Of a stretch of 64,000 nucleotides of DNA, positions 32,079 to 39,160 are shown in pieces. The notes below the pieces were generated by a model. That model had not been told where the DNA came from, made no database searches, and was given only the letters and a program-made list of their open reading frames with translations. The DNA is from Massilia aquatica (lineage in GTDB: Bacteria; Pseudomonadota; Gammaproteobacteria; Burkholderiales; Burkholderiaceae_D), in contig NZ_VVIW01000016.1 of the NCBI RefSeq assembly GCF_011682045.1, positions 1-64,000 of the forward strand, written 5' to 3'. Both the position numbers and the translations under genes were made by a program. Each line of letters starts with the position of its first letter. Position 1 is the first letter of the stretch.

Positions 32079-33176
32079 ATGAACTGGAATCACTTGGTAA
32101 AAGCAAGCGTCGGTATCGTTGCAGCAGCAGCCTGCCTGGCAGCCCAGGCGGGGTCGAACGGGGTGACTGTCAGCCTGAGTGCTGAAAAATCCTCGCTCGG
32201 CAAGCAGGATGACGTGGTCGTGCGCGTCACCATCACCAATACCTCGTCCAAGCCGCAATACGTGCTCAAATGGCACACCCCGTTTGCCGGTGTCGAAGAC
32301 CACCTGTTCGACGTCACCCGCGACGGCGTGGACGTACCGTACCAGGGCCGCCATTACAAGCGCCCTGCCCCGACCGCCAAGGATTACTACCTGCTCAAGC
32401 CGGGCGCCTCGCACACCGCCAAGGTGGAACTGTCGTCCATGTACGACATGAGCGTCACCGGCGACTACGCGATCCGCTACCACGCGGCCTCGTTCAACCT
32501 GTTCAACTCGACGGACGACGACGAGAACAGCCTGACCGCGCGCCAGGGCGAGCGCGAGATCGGCGAGATCGCATCGGCGCCGGTATCGCTGTGGATCGAT
32601 GGCCGCCTCGAGCGCGGCACGGTGGTGGCCGACGCCAACGAGCTGGCACGCCAGGCGGTGGGACCGGCCGGCATTTCGTTCGCCAGCTGCAGCTCGTCGC
32701 AGCAGACCTCGATCAACTCGGCCTTGTCGGCCGCCAAGACCATGGCCAACGGCAGCGTCAGCTATCTCAACAGCAACCTGCAGGGCACGCGCTATAAAAA
32801 ATGGTTCGGCGCCTACACCTCGGGCCGCTACTCGACGGTGAAATCGCACTTCACCAATATCAAGGGCGCGCTCGATTCCAAGCCGATCGTGGTCGATTGC
32901 AGCTGCAAGGAATCGTACTACGCCTATGTGTACCCGACCCAGCCTTACAAGATCTACGTCTGCAACGCCTTCTGGACGGCGCCGACCGCCGGTACCGACT
33001 CGAAAGGCGGCACCCTGATCCACGAGCTGAGCCATTTCAACGTGGTGGCGGGAACGGATGACTGGGCGTATGGCCAGTCGGCCGCCGCCAGCCTGGCGAC
33101 CAGCAATCCGACCAAGGCGGTCGACAATGCCGACTCGCACGAATATTTCAGCGAGAATACGCCGTCGCTGCCGTAA
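32079..33176 (+). CDS. M35-family (aspzincin) metalloendopeptidase, secreted
   Basis: The 365-residue protein has a signal peptide (VGIVAAAACLAAQAG) and an N-terminal beta-sandwich domain (residues ~25-160: DDVVVRVTITNTSSKPQYVL, KRPAPTAKDYYLLKPGASHT). The catalytic domain ends with LIHELSHFNVVAGTDDWAYG, which carries HExxH (about residue 314) and the downstream GTxDxxYG aspartate typical of aspzincins. Cys-rich segments (SCSSSQQTS, VDCSCKE, VCNAFW) fit disulphides in a secreted enzyme. This arrangement is that of peptidyl-Lys metalloendopeptidases. It is probably exported as a proenzyme whose N-terminal domain is removed. It is monocistronic and followed by a strong terminator. Confidence 0.9.
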   Translation: MNWNHLVKASVGIVAAAACLAAQAGSNGVTVSLSAEKSSLGKQDDVVVRVTITNTSSKPQYVLKWHTPFAGVEDHLFDVTRDGVDVPYQGRHYKRPAPTAKDYYLLKPGASHTAKVELSSMYDMSVTGDYAIRYHAASFNLFNSTDDDENSLTARQGEREIGEIASAPVSLWIDGRLERGTVVADANELARQAVGPAGISFASCSSSQQTSINSALSAAKTMANGSVSYLNSNLQGTRYKKWFGAYTSGRYSTVKSHFTNIKGALDSKPIVVDCSCKESYYAYVYPTQPYKIYVCNAFWTAPTAGTDSKGGTLIHELSHFNVVAGTDDWAYGQSAAASLATSNPTKAVDNADSHEYFSENTPSLP

Positions 33177-33192
33177 GCTGGCGCGCCATGAA

Positions 33193-33230
33193 AAACAGCC
33201 TGGCCGCGTGAGTGGCCAGGCTGTTTTTTT
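33193..33230. terminator. Rho-independent terminator after the M35 peptidase
   Basis: AAACAGCCTGGCC (33193-33205) pairs with GGCCAGGCTGTTT (33214-33226) around an 8-base loop, followed by T7 on the + strand. A-rich sequence on the other side lets it also serve the convergent gene on the - strand. Confidence 0.88.
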
Positions 33231-33268
33231 ATCGCCAGCCCGTCGCATTTATTGGCCGTGCTGCATTC

Positions 33269-33769
33269 CTATTGTTCTTCCGGCCGCGCCACCTGGGTAT
33301 GCGTGAACACCGTCGAGGCCGGTTTCATGGCCAGCGGATTATCCAGCTGCTGCAAGTCAAGCACGTAACTTCCCGTATGGCTGAGCCGGTAGCGCTGCTT
33401 GCCCGGCGCAAAATCATACGACTGCGTGATGTCGATGGTATTGCGGTGCACGCCGTTCGGCTCCACCTTGAAATAATCGTCGGCCTGCGGCGGCGCGCGC
33501 TTGACCACCGGGCCGATGTAATTGACCGGCGCCGCGCTGCCCGCCAGGCTGATGTCGAAATCGGGCCCGAACAGCTGGCGGCCCTGGTAGGTTACTTTCC
33601 ACAGATAAATCGGCTGCCTGGTCCTGTTGGTCACCGTCAAGGTCACCAGCACCTTGCCGCCGCGCGAAGCGACCGATACCTTCTCGCTTACGCCACTGAT
33701 CGGCTTCTCTTTTGCATAGGCCAGTCCCAGCGCCATGAGCATCAACACGCCCGCCACTGATCGTTTCAT
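33269..33769 (-). CDS. Exported stand-alone protein resembling the M35 N-terminal domain
   Basis: The product is 166 residues from ATG 33769 (MKRSVAGVLMLMALGLAYAK) behind GGAG, with a signal peptide. The mature part aligns with residues ~35-160 of the neighbouring M35 protease: VLVTLTVTNRTRQPIYL with VVVRVTITNTSSKPQYV, VVKRAPPQADDYFKVEPNG with HYKRPAPTAKDYYLLKPGA, and ITQSYDFAPGKQRYRLSHTG with LSSMYDMSVTGDYAIRYHA. It has no HExxH. It converges on the protease gene across a shared terminator. An inhibitor, folding helper or duplicated prodomain are all possible; none is shown. Confidence 0.75.
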   Translation of the reverse strand: MKRSVAGVLMLMALGLAYAKEKPISGVSEKVSVASRGGKVLVTLTVTNRTRQPIYLWKVTYQGRQLFGPDFDISLAGSAAPVNYIGPVVKRAPPQADDYFKVEPNGVHRNTIDITQSYDFAPGKQRYRLSHTGSYVLDLQQLDNPLAMKPASTVFTHTQVARPEEQ

Positions 33770-33899
33770 CGCCTCGCTCCTTGTCTCGTACTTGTCGGTC
33801 CCGGCCGAAAGCGCTGTGCCTGAAACGGGTCCGGGTCGCCCGCCTGCGCCGTTCCCGGCCATTGTGCACCGTTTCAGCGCGCAAGCCAGCCCGGTTGAA

Positions 33900-34658
33900 T
33901 CAACGGGTGGGGATTTCGGTCGTGGTATCGGGCAGGGCCGACAGGATCGTCACCGCCACGCGCCGGTTGCGCGCGCGGCCTTCGGGCGTGGCGTTGGAGG
34001 CGACCGGGATATTGGCGCCATGCCCCACGGCCGTCAGGCGTTCGGGCGCCACGCCGCTGTCGATGAACAGGCGCACCACGCTGCTTGCGCGCACCGCCGA
34101 CAATTCCCAGTTCGACGGGAACAGCGCGTTGCGGATCGGGGTCGGGTCGGTATGGCCTTCTACCTGCACCGCGTGCGGGTCGTCCTTGAGCAGCACCGCC
34201 AGCGCGCGCAGGGCCTGGTCCGACTCGGGCGTGAGCGCAGCGTCGCCCGGGTCGAACAGCACGCTGGCATTGATCTCCACGCTCACCCCGCGGCTGTTCT
34301 GCGTCACCCGCACCTTGCCTTCGCGCACCAGCGGGGCCAGGGTCGAGGTCAGCTTTTGCGCCAGCTGGGTCAGGCGTTCCTTCTCGCGCCGCATGGCTTC
34401 GGCGCGCCGCTTGACCAGCGGGTCGGGCAGCACGATCAGCTGCGGCACATCGCTGCTGGCGACGCTGGCCGTCTTCTGGTCCTTGCCCCCAAAAGCGTCG
34501 CCGAGCGAGACCGAAAACACCTTGTATTTTCCTTCGTTGACCACCGAAATGGCATACATGACCACAAAAAACGCAAACAGCAAGGTGATGAAATCGGCGT
34601 ACGAAATGAGCCAGCGTTCGTGATTTTCGTGCTCGGCTTCGTACTTTTTGCGGGCCAT
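33900..34658 (-). CDS. motD: MotD, MotB-type flagellar stator subunit with OmpA-like domain
   Basis: The 252-residue protein has one N-terminal membrane span (WLISYADFITLLFAFFVVMY), whose Asp in SYAD is the proton-binding residue of MotB proteins. A periplasmic OmpA/MotB peptidoglycan-binding domain follows: VSVEINASVLFDPGDAALTP, VQVEGHTDPTPI and RASSVVRLFIDSGVAPERLT. With MotC it forms a stator anchored to the cell wall. It is the last gene of the flhF-flhG-fliA-motC-motD cluster, 2 bp behind motC. Confidence 0.94.
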   Translation of the reverse strand: MARKKYEAEHENHERWLISYADFITLLFAFFVVMYAISVVNEGKYKVFSVSLGDAFGGKDQKTASVASSDVPQLIVLPDPLVKRRAEAMRREKERLTQLAQKLTSTLAPLVREGKVRVTQNSRGVSVEINASVLFDPGDAALTPESDQALRALAVLLKDDPHAVQVEGHTDPTPIRNALFPSNWELSAVRASSVVRLFIDSGVAPERLTAVGHGANIPVASNATPEGRARNRRVAVTILSALPDTTTEIPTR

Positions 34659-34660
34659 GG

Positions 34661-35407
34661 TCAGGGCCGCGAAAGCAGGCAGGCGACGCGTTCTTCGATC
34701 ACGCGCGAATGGTCGCCGCTGGCGATGTCATGAAAGACATCGGTGAGGATTTCGTACTGGGTCACCCGTTCGGCGACGATGGTCTTGAGCTTGTTGGCGA
34801 TCGGGTAGAAGAACATATTGGCCAGCCCGACCCCGTACACGGTCGACACGAAAGCGACCGCGATCCCGCTGCCGAGCTTGCCCGGGTCGCTCAGGTTTTC
34901 CATCACGTGGATCAGCCCCAGCACCGCCCCCAGAATGCCGATGGTGGGCGAGTAGCCGGCCGCCGCTTCCCAGATCTTGACCGCCTGGCGTTCGCCGAAT
35001 TCGTAGGCCGTCACTTCCATCTCGAGCAGGCTGCGCAGCTTGTCGGGGGCGATGCCGTCGACCACCAGGCGCAGGCCCTTCTGCACGAATTTATCTTTGT
35101 TGACGGCCATGTATTTTTCCAGCGACAAGAGCCCATCGCGGCGCGCATGCAAGCCCCACACGGCGATCTCGCGCGCCAGCGCGGCGCGCTGGGAGGGCGG
35201 CGGCGAAAACACCCAGCGCAGCATGCGCACGCCGCGCATGAAGGTCGGCGCTTCGCTTTGCAGCAGCACGGCGCCGACGGTGCCGATGACGACGATGGCA
35301 AACGCCGCCGGCTGCACCAGCGAAGACAGCTTGCCGCCCTCGAGCGCCTGGCCGACCAGGAGGCCGGCCAGCGCCAGGAAAATCCCCGCTACGCTGGCCC
35401 GGTCCAC
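34661..35407 (-). CDS. motC: MotC, MotA-type flagellar stator subunit
   Basis: The product is 248 residues from GTG 35407, which is preceded by AAGGAG at 5-bp spacing and overlaps the end of fliA by 19 bp; the frame upstream to 35425 is not needed. Four membrane segments are visible, including VAGIFLALAGLLVGQALEGG, FAIVVIGTVGAVLLQSE and YSPTIGILGAVLGLIHVM. The family motif GSGIAVAFVSTVYGVGLANM lies before the last span. It forms the ion channel of the stator with MotD. MotC/MotD stators beside fliA are known from Pseudomonas and betaproteobacteria, often in addition to MotA/MotB. Confidence 0.94.
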   Translation of the reverse strand: MDRASVAGIFLALAGLLVGQALEGGKLSSLVQPAAFAIVVIGTVGAVLLQSEAPTFMRGVRMLRWVFSPPPSQRAALAREIAVWGLHARRDGLLSLEKYMAVNKDKFVQKGLRLVVDGIAPDKLRSLLEMEVTAYEFGERQAVKIWEAAAGYSPTIGILGAVLGLIHVMENLSDPGKLGSGIAVAFVSTVYGVGLANMFFYPIANKLKTIVAERVTQYEILTDVFHDIASGDHSRVIEERVACLLSRP

Positions 35408-36120
35408 GCCTGCTCCTTCAGGCACGCCCGCAGGCGCGCGACCGCCTGGGTGTGCAATTGCGACACGCGCGATTCCGATACACCCATGACGGCCCCGATC
35501 TCTTTCAGGTTCAGTTCTTCTTCGTAGTACAGACCCATAAGGATTTTCTCGCGCGGCGGCAGGTTGTCGATGGCATCGATGACCGCCTGGCGGAAGTCGC
35601 CGTCGAGCAGGCTGCGCAGCGGATCGGCATCGTCCACCGCATAGCGGTCGAGGAAGCTGTCGTTGCCGCCCTCGTTGTCGTGAAAATCTTCGTAGTAGAC
35701 CAGCTGGTGGCCGCCGCCGTCGGTGAGCATGTCCTGGTAGTCGGCCAAGGACAGTTTCAAGCTCTTGGCCACTTCCGATTCGGTGGGCGGGTGGCCCAGC
35801 TTTTGCTGCAGGGTGCTCATCGCCGTTTCGATCTTGCGCATGTTCTGGCGCATCGAGCGCGGCAGCCAGTCGCTGCTGCGCAGTTCGTCGAGCATGGCGC
35901 CGCGGATGCGCAGCACGGCATAGGTTTCGAACTGGGCGCCGTGGGTTTCTTCATAGCGGCTGATGGCGTCGAGCAGGCCGATCATGCCGGCCTGGACCAG
36001 GTCGTCCACTTCCACGCTGGGCGGCAGCTTGGCCTTCATGTGGTGGGCGAGCCGCTTCACCAAGGGCATATGCTCGGTCAGTAAATGGTTCTTGTCCGCT
36101 TTCCCTTTGACGGTGTACAT
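35389..36120 (-). CDS. fliA: FliA, flagellar sigma-28 factor
   Basis: The 243-residue protein has the sigma-70 family order: region 1.2/2 with EHMPLVKRLAHHMKAKLPPS and VDDLVQAGMIGLLDAISRYE, region 3, and region 4 with LNLKEIGAVMGVSESRVSQL and a C-terminal AVARLRACLKE. It directs RNA polymerase to late flagellar promoters, two of which (flgM, flgK) are visible in this window, and is held by FlgM. It lies 15 bp after flhG and overlaps motC. Confidence 0.97.
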   Translation of the reverse strand: MYTVKGKADKNHLLTEHMPLVKRLAHHMKAKLPPSVEVDDLVQAGMIGLLDAISRYEETHGAQFETYAVLRIRGAMLDELRSSDWLPRSMRQNMRKIETAMSTLQQKLGHPPTESEVAKSLKLSLADYQDMLTDGGGHQLVYYEDFHDNEGGNDSFLDRYAVDDADPLRSLLDGDFRQAVIDAIDNLPPREKILMGLYYEEELNLKEIGAVMGVSESRVSQLHTQAVARLRACLKEQAWTGPA

Positions 36121-36135
36121 AGATCTCAGTATGTT

Positions 36136-36963
36136 TTAAGAGCCAAAATGGGAAGTCCCCCCTGTGTGCCCGAGCTGCGGCATGGCCGACAGGGCAAAGC
36201 GCCCCGCCAGCTGGCGAAATGCAACCGAGGCTCCCGCCAGCGGGAACGCGTCGACCACGGCCCGGCCCAAGCGCGCGGCCCGGTGCAGGTATTCATCCGC
36301 CGGGACCGAGCCCATCGACGTGAGCTGTACGGCAAGGTAACGACTTGCCGCAGATGACATATTATCGTATACCACCTTGGCTTCGGCTTCGGATGCGCCC
36401 GTGACCAGAATTCCGAACGGACGGCGTCCCAACTGTTGCGAAAGTCGCTTGATGAGGGCGTACGCGGCGGTGATCGAGCTGGCGCTGGTGGACACCTGGA
36501 CCACGATTTCGGCGCTCTCCATGACCGGCACCGGAAAGGTGTCGTCGTCGCCGAATTCGCCGTCGACAATGACGATGCCGGTCTGCTTGACCAGCACCTC
36601 GAAAGTCTTGGCCAGGCGCCGCGCTTCGTCCGGGCCGCCGCGCGCGCGCGCCATGCTGACCACGCCGAAGCCCTGCGGCACCTGGTGGATGATCTGGTTC
36701 AGCGCGCATTGCTGGCGCGCCACCTGCAGCAGGCTGGCGCGGTCGGCCACGCCGAGGCGCTGGGCCACGCCGTATTCGCGGTCGCAGGCGTCGACGATCA
36801 GCACGTCGTTGCCGGCCCGGGCCAGCGAGGCGCCCAGGTTGACCAGCATGGCGCCCTTGTCGTCTTCGGGGGTGGCCGACAGAAAGGTGACGATGCGTGG
36901 CTTGGGTCCGGCCAGCATCCGGCGCAGGCCTTCGGCCTGGTCGAAATCGAAGTGATTAGCCAA
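36136..36963 (-). CDS. flhG: FlhG/FleN-like MinD-family protein with degenerate P-loop
   Basis: The 275-residue protein lies between flhF and fliA, where FlhG belongs, and overlaps flhF by 8 bp. It begins MANHFDFDQAEGLRRMLAGP, the FlhG lead-in resembling the DQA-x-x-LR motif. The expected deviant Walker A (KGGxGKT before NL) is replaced by SATPEDDKGAMLVNLGASLA, so the signature lysine and the Thr are lost. The Walker A' region reads DVLIVDACDREYGVAQRLGV. In the family, FlhG sets flagellar number by ATP-dependent dimerisation and activates FlhF. ATP binding by this version is doubtful. Confidence 0.85.
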   Translation of the reverse strand: MANHFDFDQAEGLRRMLAGPKPRIVTFLSATPEDDKGAMLVNLGASLARAGNDVLIVDACDREYGVAQRLGVADRASLLQVARQQCALNQIIHQVPQGFGVVSMARARGGPDEARRLAKTFEVLVKQTGIVIVDGEFGDDDTFPVPVMESAEIVVQVSTSASSITAAYALIKRLSQQLGRRPFGILVTGASEAEAKVVYDNMSSAASRYLAVQLTSMGSVPADEYLHRAARLGRAVVDAFPLAGASVAFRQLAGRFALSAMPQLGHTGGTSHFGS

Positions 36964-38284
36964 GGGACACCTCGCGCAGGCTGCGGTCGTTGCGGGCGCT
37001 GCTGGTGTTGGCCATCAAGAGCGGCAGTTCGGCATCCGAAAACTGGGTAGCGGCGGCGTCGCGCTTGAGGCGGAAGGCGCGGTCGACCAGCATGTTGCGG
37101 TCGGCCAGGTGCAGGTCTTCCGGCACGCGCTGGCCGTTCGAGACATAAAACAGGTTCAGTTTCTGGCGGATCACGACGTCGAGCACATTGCCGATCGAGG
37201 CCGCTTCGTCGAGCTTGGTCATGATGCAGCCGGCCAGGCCGCTGCCCTGGTAGGCGCGCACCACTTCGTTGAGGGTTTCGTTGGTCGAGGTCGAGTTCAG
37301 GCACAGCAGGCGCTTGACGTCGGCGCCGGTCTCGGACAGCATCGCCACCTGTTCGGCCACGTTCTGGTCGCGCTGGGACACGCCGACCGTGTCGATCAGC
37401 ACGGTATGCTTGTTGCGCAATTCTTTCAGGGCGATGCGCAGGTCCGATTCATCTTTCACCGAGTGCACCATCACGCCCAGGATCTTGCCGTAGATGCGCA
37501 GTTGTTCGTGGCCGCCGATACGATAGGCGTCGGTGGTGATCAGGGCCAGTTTCTCCGGGCCGTGGCGCATCACGCAGCGCGCCGCCAGCTTGGCGGTGCT
37601 GGTGGTCTTGCCGACGCCGGTCGGGCCGACCAGGGCGAACACGCCGCCCTTTTCCAGGATTTCATCTTCGTTCGAGATGCTGGTCAGGTTGCGCGCGAGG
37701 ACGGTCTTAATCCAGCGCAGGCTCTCGGCGGCATCCTTGCCGGCCGGGAGTTTTTCGATCAGGTAGCGCGACAGGCTGGGCGAGAAACCGGCGGCCAGCA
37801 TTTCGCGCAGCACGCCGGCTTTTTGTGGTTCGCGCTGCTGGGTGGTGCCCCAGGCGATTTCGGCCAGTTGACTTTCCATCAAGCCACGCATGGCGCGGAT
37901 TTCATTCATCATGCCCGACATTTCGGCGGCGGCGCTGTCCTTGGCCTGATTCATGGCCTGCATCATCATCGACGACATTTGCGAGGCCATCATCGACATG
38001 TCGAACTGTTCCGGCTGGACCGCGTAGGCCGGGGCCGGGGTTGGGGCGACGCGGCGGTTGGCGTAGGTGTCCGGCGGGATCGACAGGGATGGGCGCGGCT
38101 GGGCCATCTCGGATTCCGGCGCGGGCGAAGAGATCGAGGCGACGTCATCGCTGGCGAGTGCCAGGATTTCGACCACGCCATCGACCGGGCGATTGGACAG
38201 GATGACGGCGTCGGGCCCGAGCGCTTCGCGTACTTTACGCAGTGCGTCGCGTGATGTTGCAGCCGTAAATTTTTTGACATTCAT
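36956..38284 (-). CDS. flhF: FlhF, SRP-type GTPase for flagellar placement
   Basis: The product is 442 residues from ATG 38284 (MNVKKFTAATSRDALRKVRE), preceded by AGGAG at 6-bp spacing; the TTG two codons upstream is less likely. The N-terminal basic domain is followed by a Pro/Met/Gln-rich linker and the GTPase NG domain: P-loop GPTGVGKTTSTAKLA (about 218), ITTDAYRIGGHEQLRIYGKI, DTVGVSQRD and TKLDEAASIGNVLDVV. FlhF marks the pole for flagellum assembly. A GTGCTCA-CA-TGAGCAC inverted repeat (38311-38326) lies just upstream. Confidence 0.96.
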   Translation of the reverse strand: MNVKKFTAATSRDALRKVREALGPDAVILSNRPVDGVVEILALASDDVASISSPAPESEMAQPRPSLSIPPDTYANRRVAPTPAPAYAVQPEQFDMSMMASQMSSMMMQAMNQAKDSAAAEMSGMMNEIRAMRGLMESQLAEIAWGTTQQREPQKAGVLREMLAAGFSPSLSRYLIEKLPAGKDAAESLRWIKTVLARNLTSISNEDEILEKGGVFALVGPTGVGKTTSTAKLAARCVMRHGPEKLALITTDAYRIGGHEQLRIYGKILGVMVHSVKDESDLRIALKELRNKHTVLIDTVGVSQRDQNVAEQVAMLSETGADVKRLLCLNSTSTNETLNEVVRAYQGSGLAGCIMTKLDEAASIGNVLDVVIRQKLNLFYVSNGQRVPEDLHLADRNMLVDRAFRLKRDAAATQFSDAELPLLMANTSSARNDRSLREVSLG

Positions 38285-38310
38285 CGCCAACTCCTGGGGG
38301 TTCCTGCTGG

Positions 38311-38326
38311 GTGCTCACATGAGCAC
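38311..38326. promoter_or_regulatory. Inverted repeat upstream of flhF
   Basis: GTGCTCA-CA-TGAGCAC is a perfect 7-2-7 inverted repeat 27 bp upstream of the flhF start codon. It has no T-run and could be an operator or a 5' UTR hairpin of the flhF-flhG-fliA-motCD transcript. The regulator is unknown. Confidence 0.4.
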
Positions 38327-38432
38327 TGACAGGGTCCATTATTGACGATGCAGGATGGAAACGATCTGGGGAGGAGGATGGGAAAAGGGGTTCATTTCGG
38401 TTTCAAGGTTTGTACGCTGAGCGCATCGCCAC

Positions 38433-38487
38433 CGTCGTTCCCGGCATTGCCGCAACCGACTTCCCGCGCAGGCGGGAATCCAAGCAC
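38433..38487. repeat. Partial REP-like repeat
   Basis: CGTCGTTCCCGG followed by TTCCCGCGCAGGCGGGAATC and CAAGCAC are the arm sequences of the interspersed palindromic repeat seen at 23.8, 38.9, 39.0 and 45.5 kb. It is incomplete here, with one arm pair only, and lies just before the GIY-YIG gene. Confidence 0.65.
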
Positions 38488-38536
38488 ATTTGATCAGCGC
38501 CACGATCACCGGCAGCCTTCCAACCAGAATGATCGA

Positions 38537-38830
38537 ATGGACAAGTACAGCTATGTTTATATGCTGGCCAGCACCCGCTACGGCACCTTGTATATTGGCG
38601 TGACATCGGATCTGGTCAAGCGCGTCTGGCAGCACCGTCATGGCGTGGTCGAAGGCTTCACCAAACAGCACAAGATCCACAGGCTGGTCTGGTACGAGAC
38701 CCACGGCGACATCATGGAAGCGATCAAGCGCGAGAAGCGGCTCAAGAAATGGGAGCGGGCGTGGAAGGTGAAGATGATTTCGACCAGCAATCCGACCTGG
38801 CGGGATTTATATGAAGATTTTACACCGTGA
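38537..38830 (+). CDS. GIY-YIG domain protein (YhbQ/UPF0213-like)
   Basis: The product is 97 residues from ATG 38537 (MDKYSYVYMLASTRYGT). The GIY-YIG core is visible as YVYMLAS...LYIGVTSDLVKRVWQHR, followed by KIHRLVWYETHGDIMEAIKR and EKRLKKWERAWKVKMI. This small stand-alone type resembles UPF0213 proteins, thought to act on DNA ends or structures; no function is proven. It is the only + strand gene inside the flhB-motD block, between flhA and flhF, and REP-like repeats flank it on both sides, suggesting a later insertion. The frame back to 38342 is not coding. Confidence 0.88.
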   Translation: MDKYSYVYMLASTRYGTLYIGVTSDLVKRVWQHRHGVVEGFTKQHKIHRLVWYETHGDIMEAIKREKRLKKWERAWKVKMISTSNPTWRDLYEDFTP

Positions 38831-39160
38831 AAAATGCGGCAAGGGCTCCGCCCACAGACCGTCAAACCGTCTCTTGCGCGCAGGCGGGAGCCCATGGCAC
38901 CTATGCTTAGCGAAGGTGCTATGGATTCCCGCCTGCGCGGGAACGACGTGGTAGGGGCGGAGCGGGAACGACGAGGTAGAGGTGGAGCAACGGCTCCGGC
39001 CACAGACCGTCAAACCGTCTCTCCCGCGCAGGCGGGAGTCTATAGCACCTGTGATGAGCGAAGGTGCTATGGGCTGCCGCCTTCGCAGGAGAGACGAGCT
39101 AACGCTGGAGAACAACGATACCTTAGCGCTCAGCTCAGCTCGACTCAACTCAGGGACGAC
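38831..39160. repeat. Two tandem REP-like palindromic units between GIY-YIG gene and flhA
   Basis: The 330-bp gap contains no gene. Two long palindromes, 38868-38948 and 39016-39096, each have the form CGTCTC...GCGCAGGCGGGAG...TAGCACC or TGGCACC...GAAGGTGCTATGG...GCC...GACG. The lead-in CACAGACCGTCAAACCGTCTC is repeated before both (38853-38873 and 39001-39021), so the unit of about 148 bp has been duplicated in tandem. Each could fold into a long stem-loop at the 3' end of flhA mRNA. Confidence 0.75.

Noticed and set aside
38868-39096. Two similar repeats considered as a CRISPR array
   Set aside because: The units are ~80-bp palindromes with a duplicated flank, not short direct repeats with unique spacers, and no cas gene is present.
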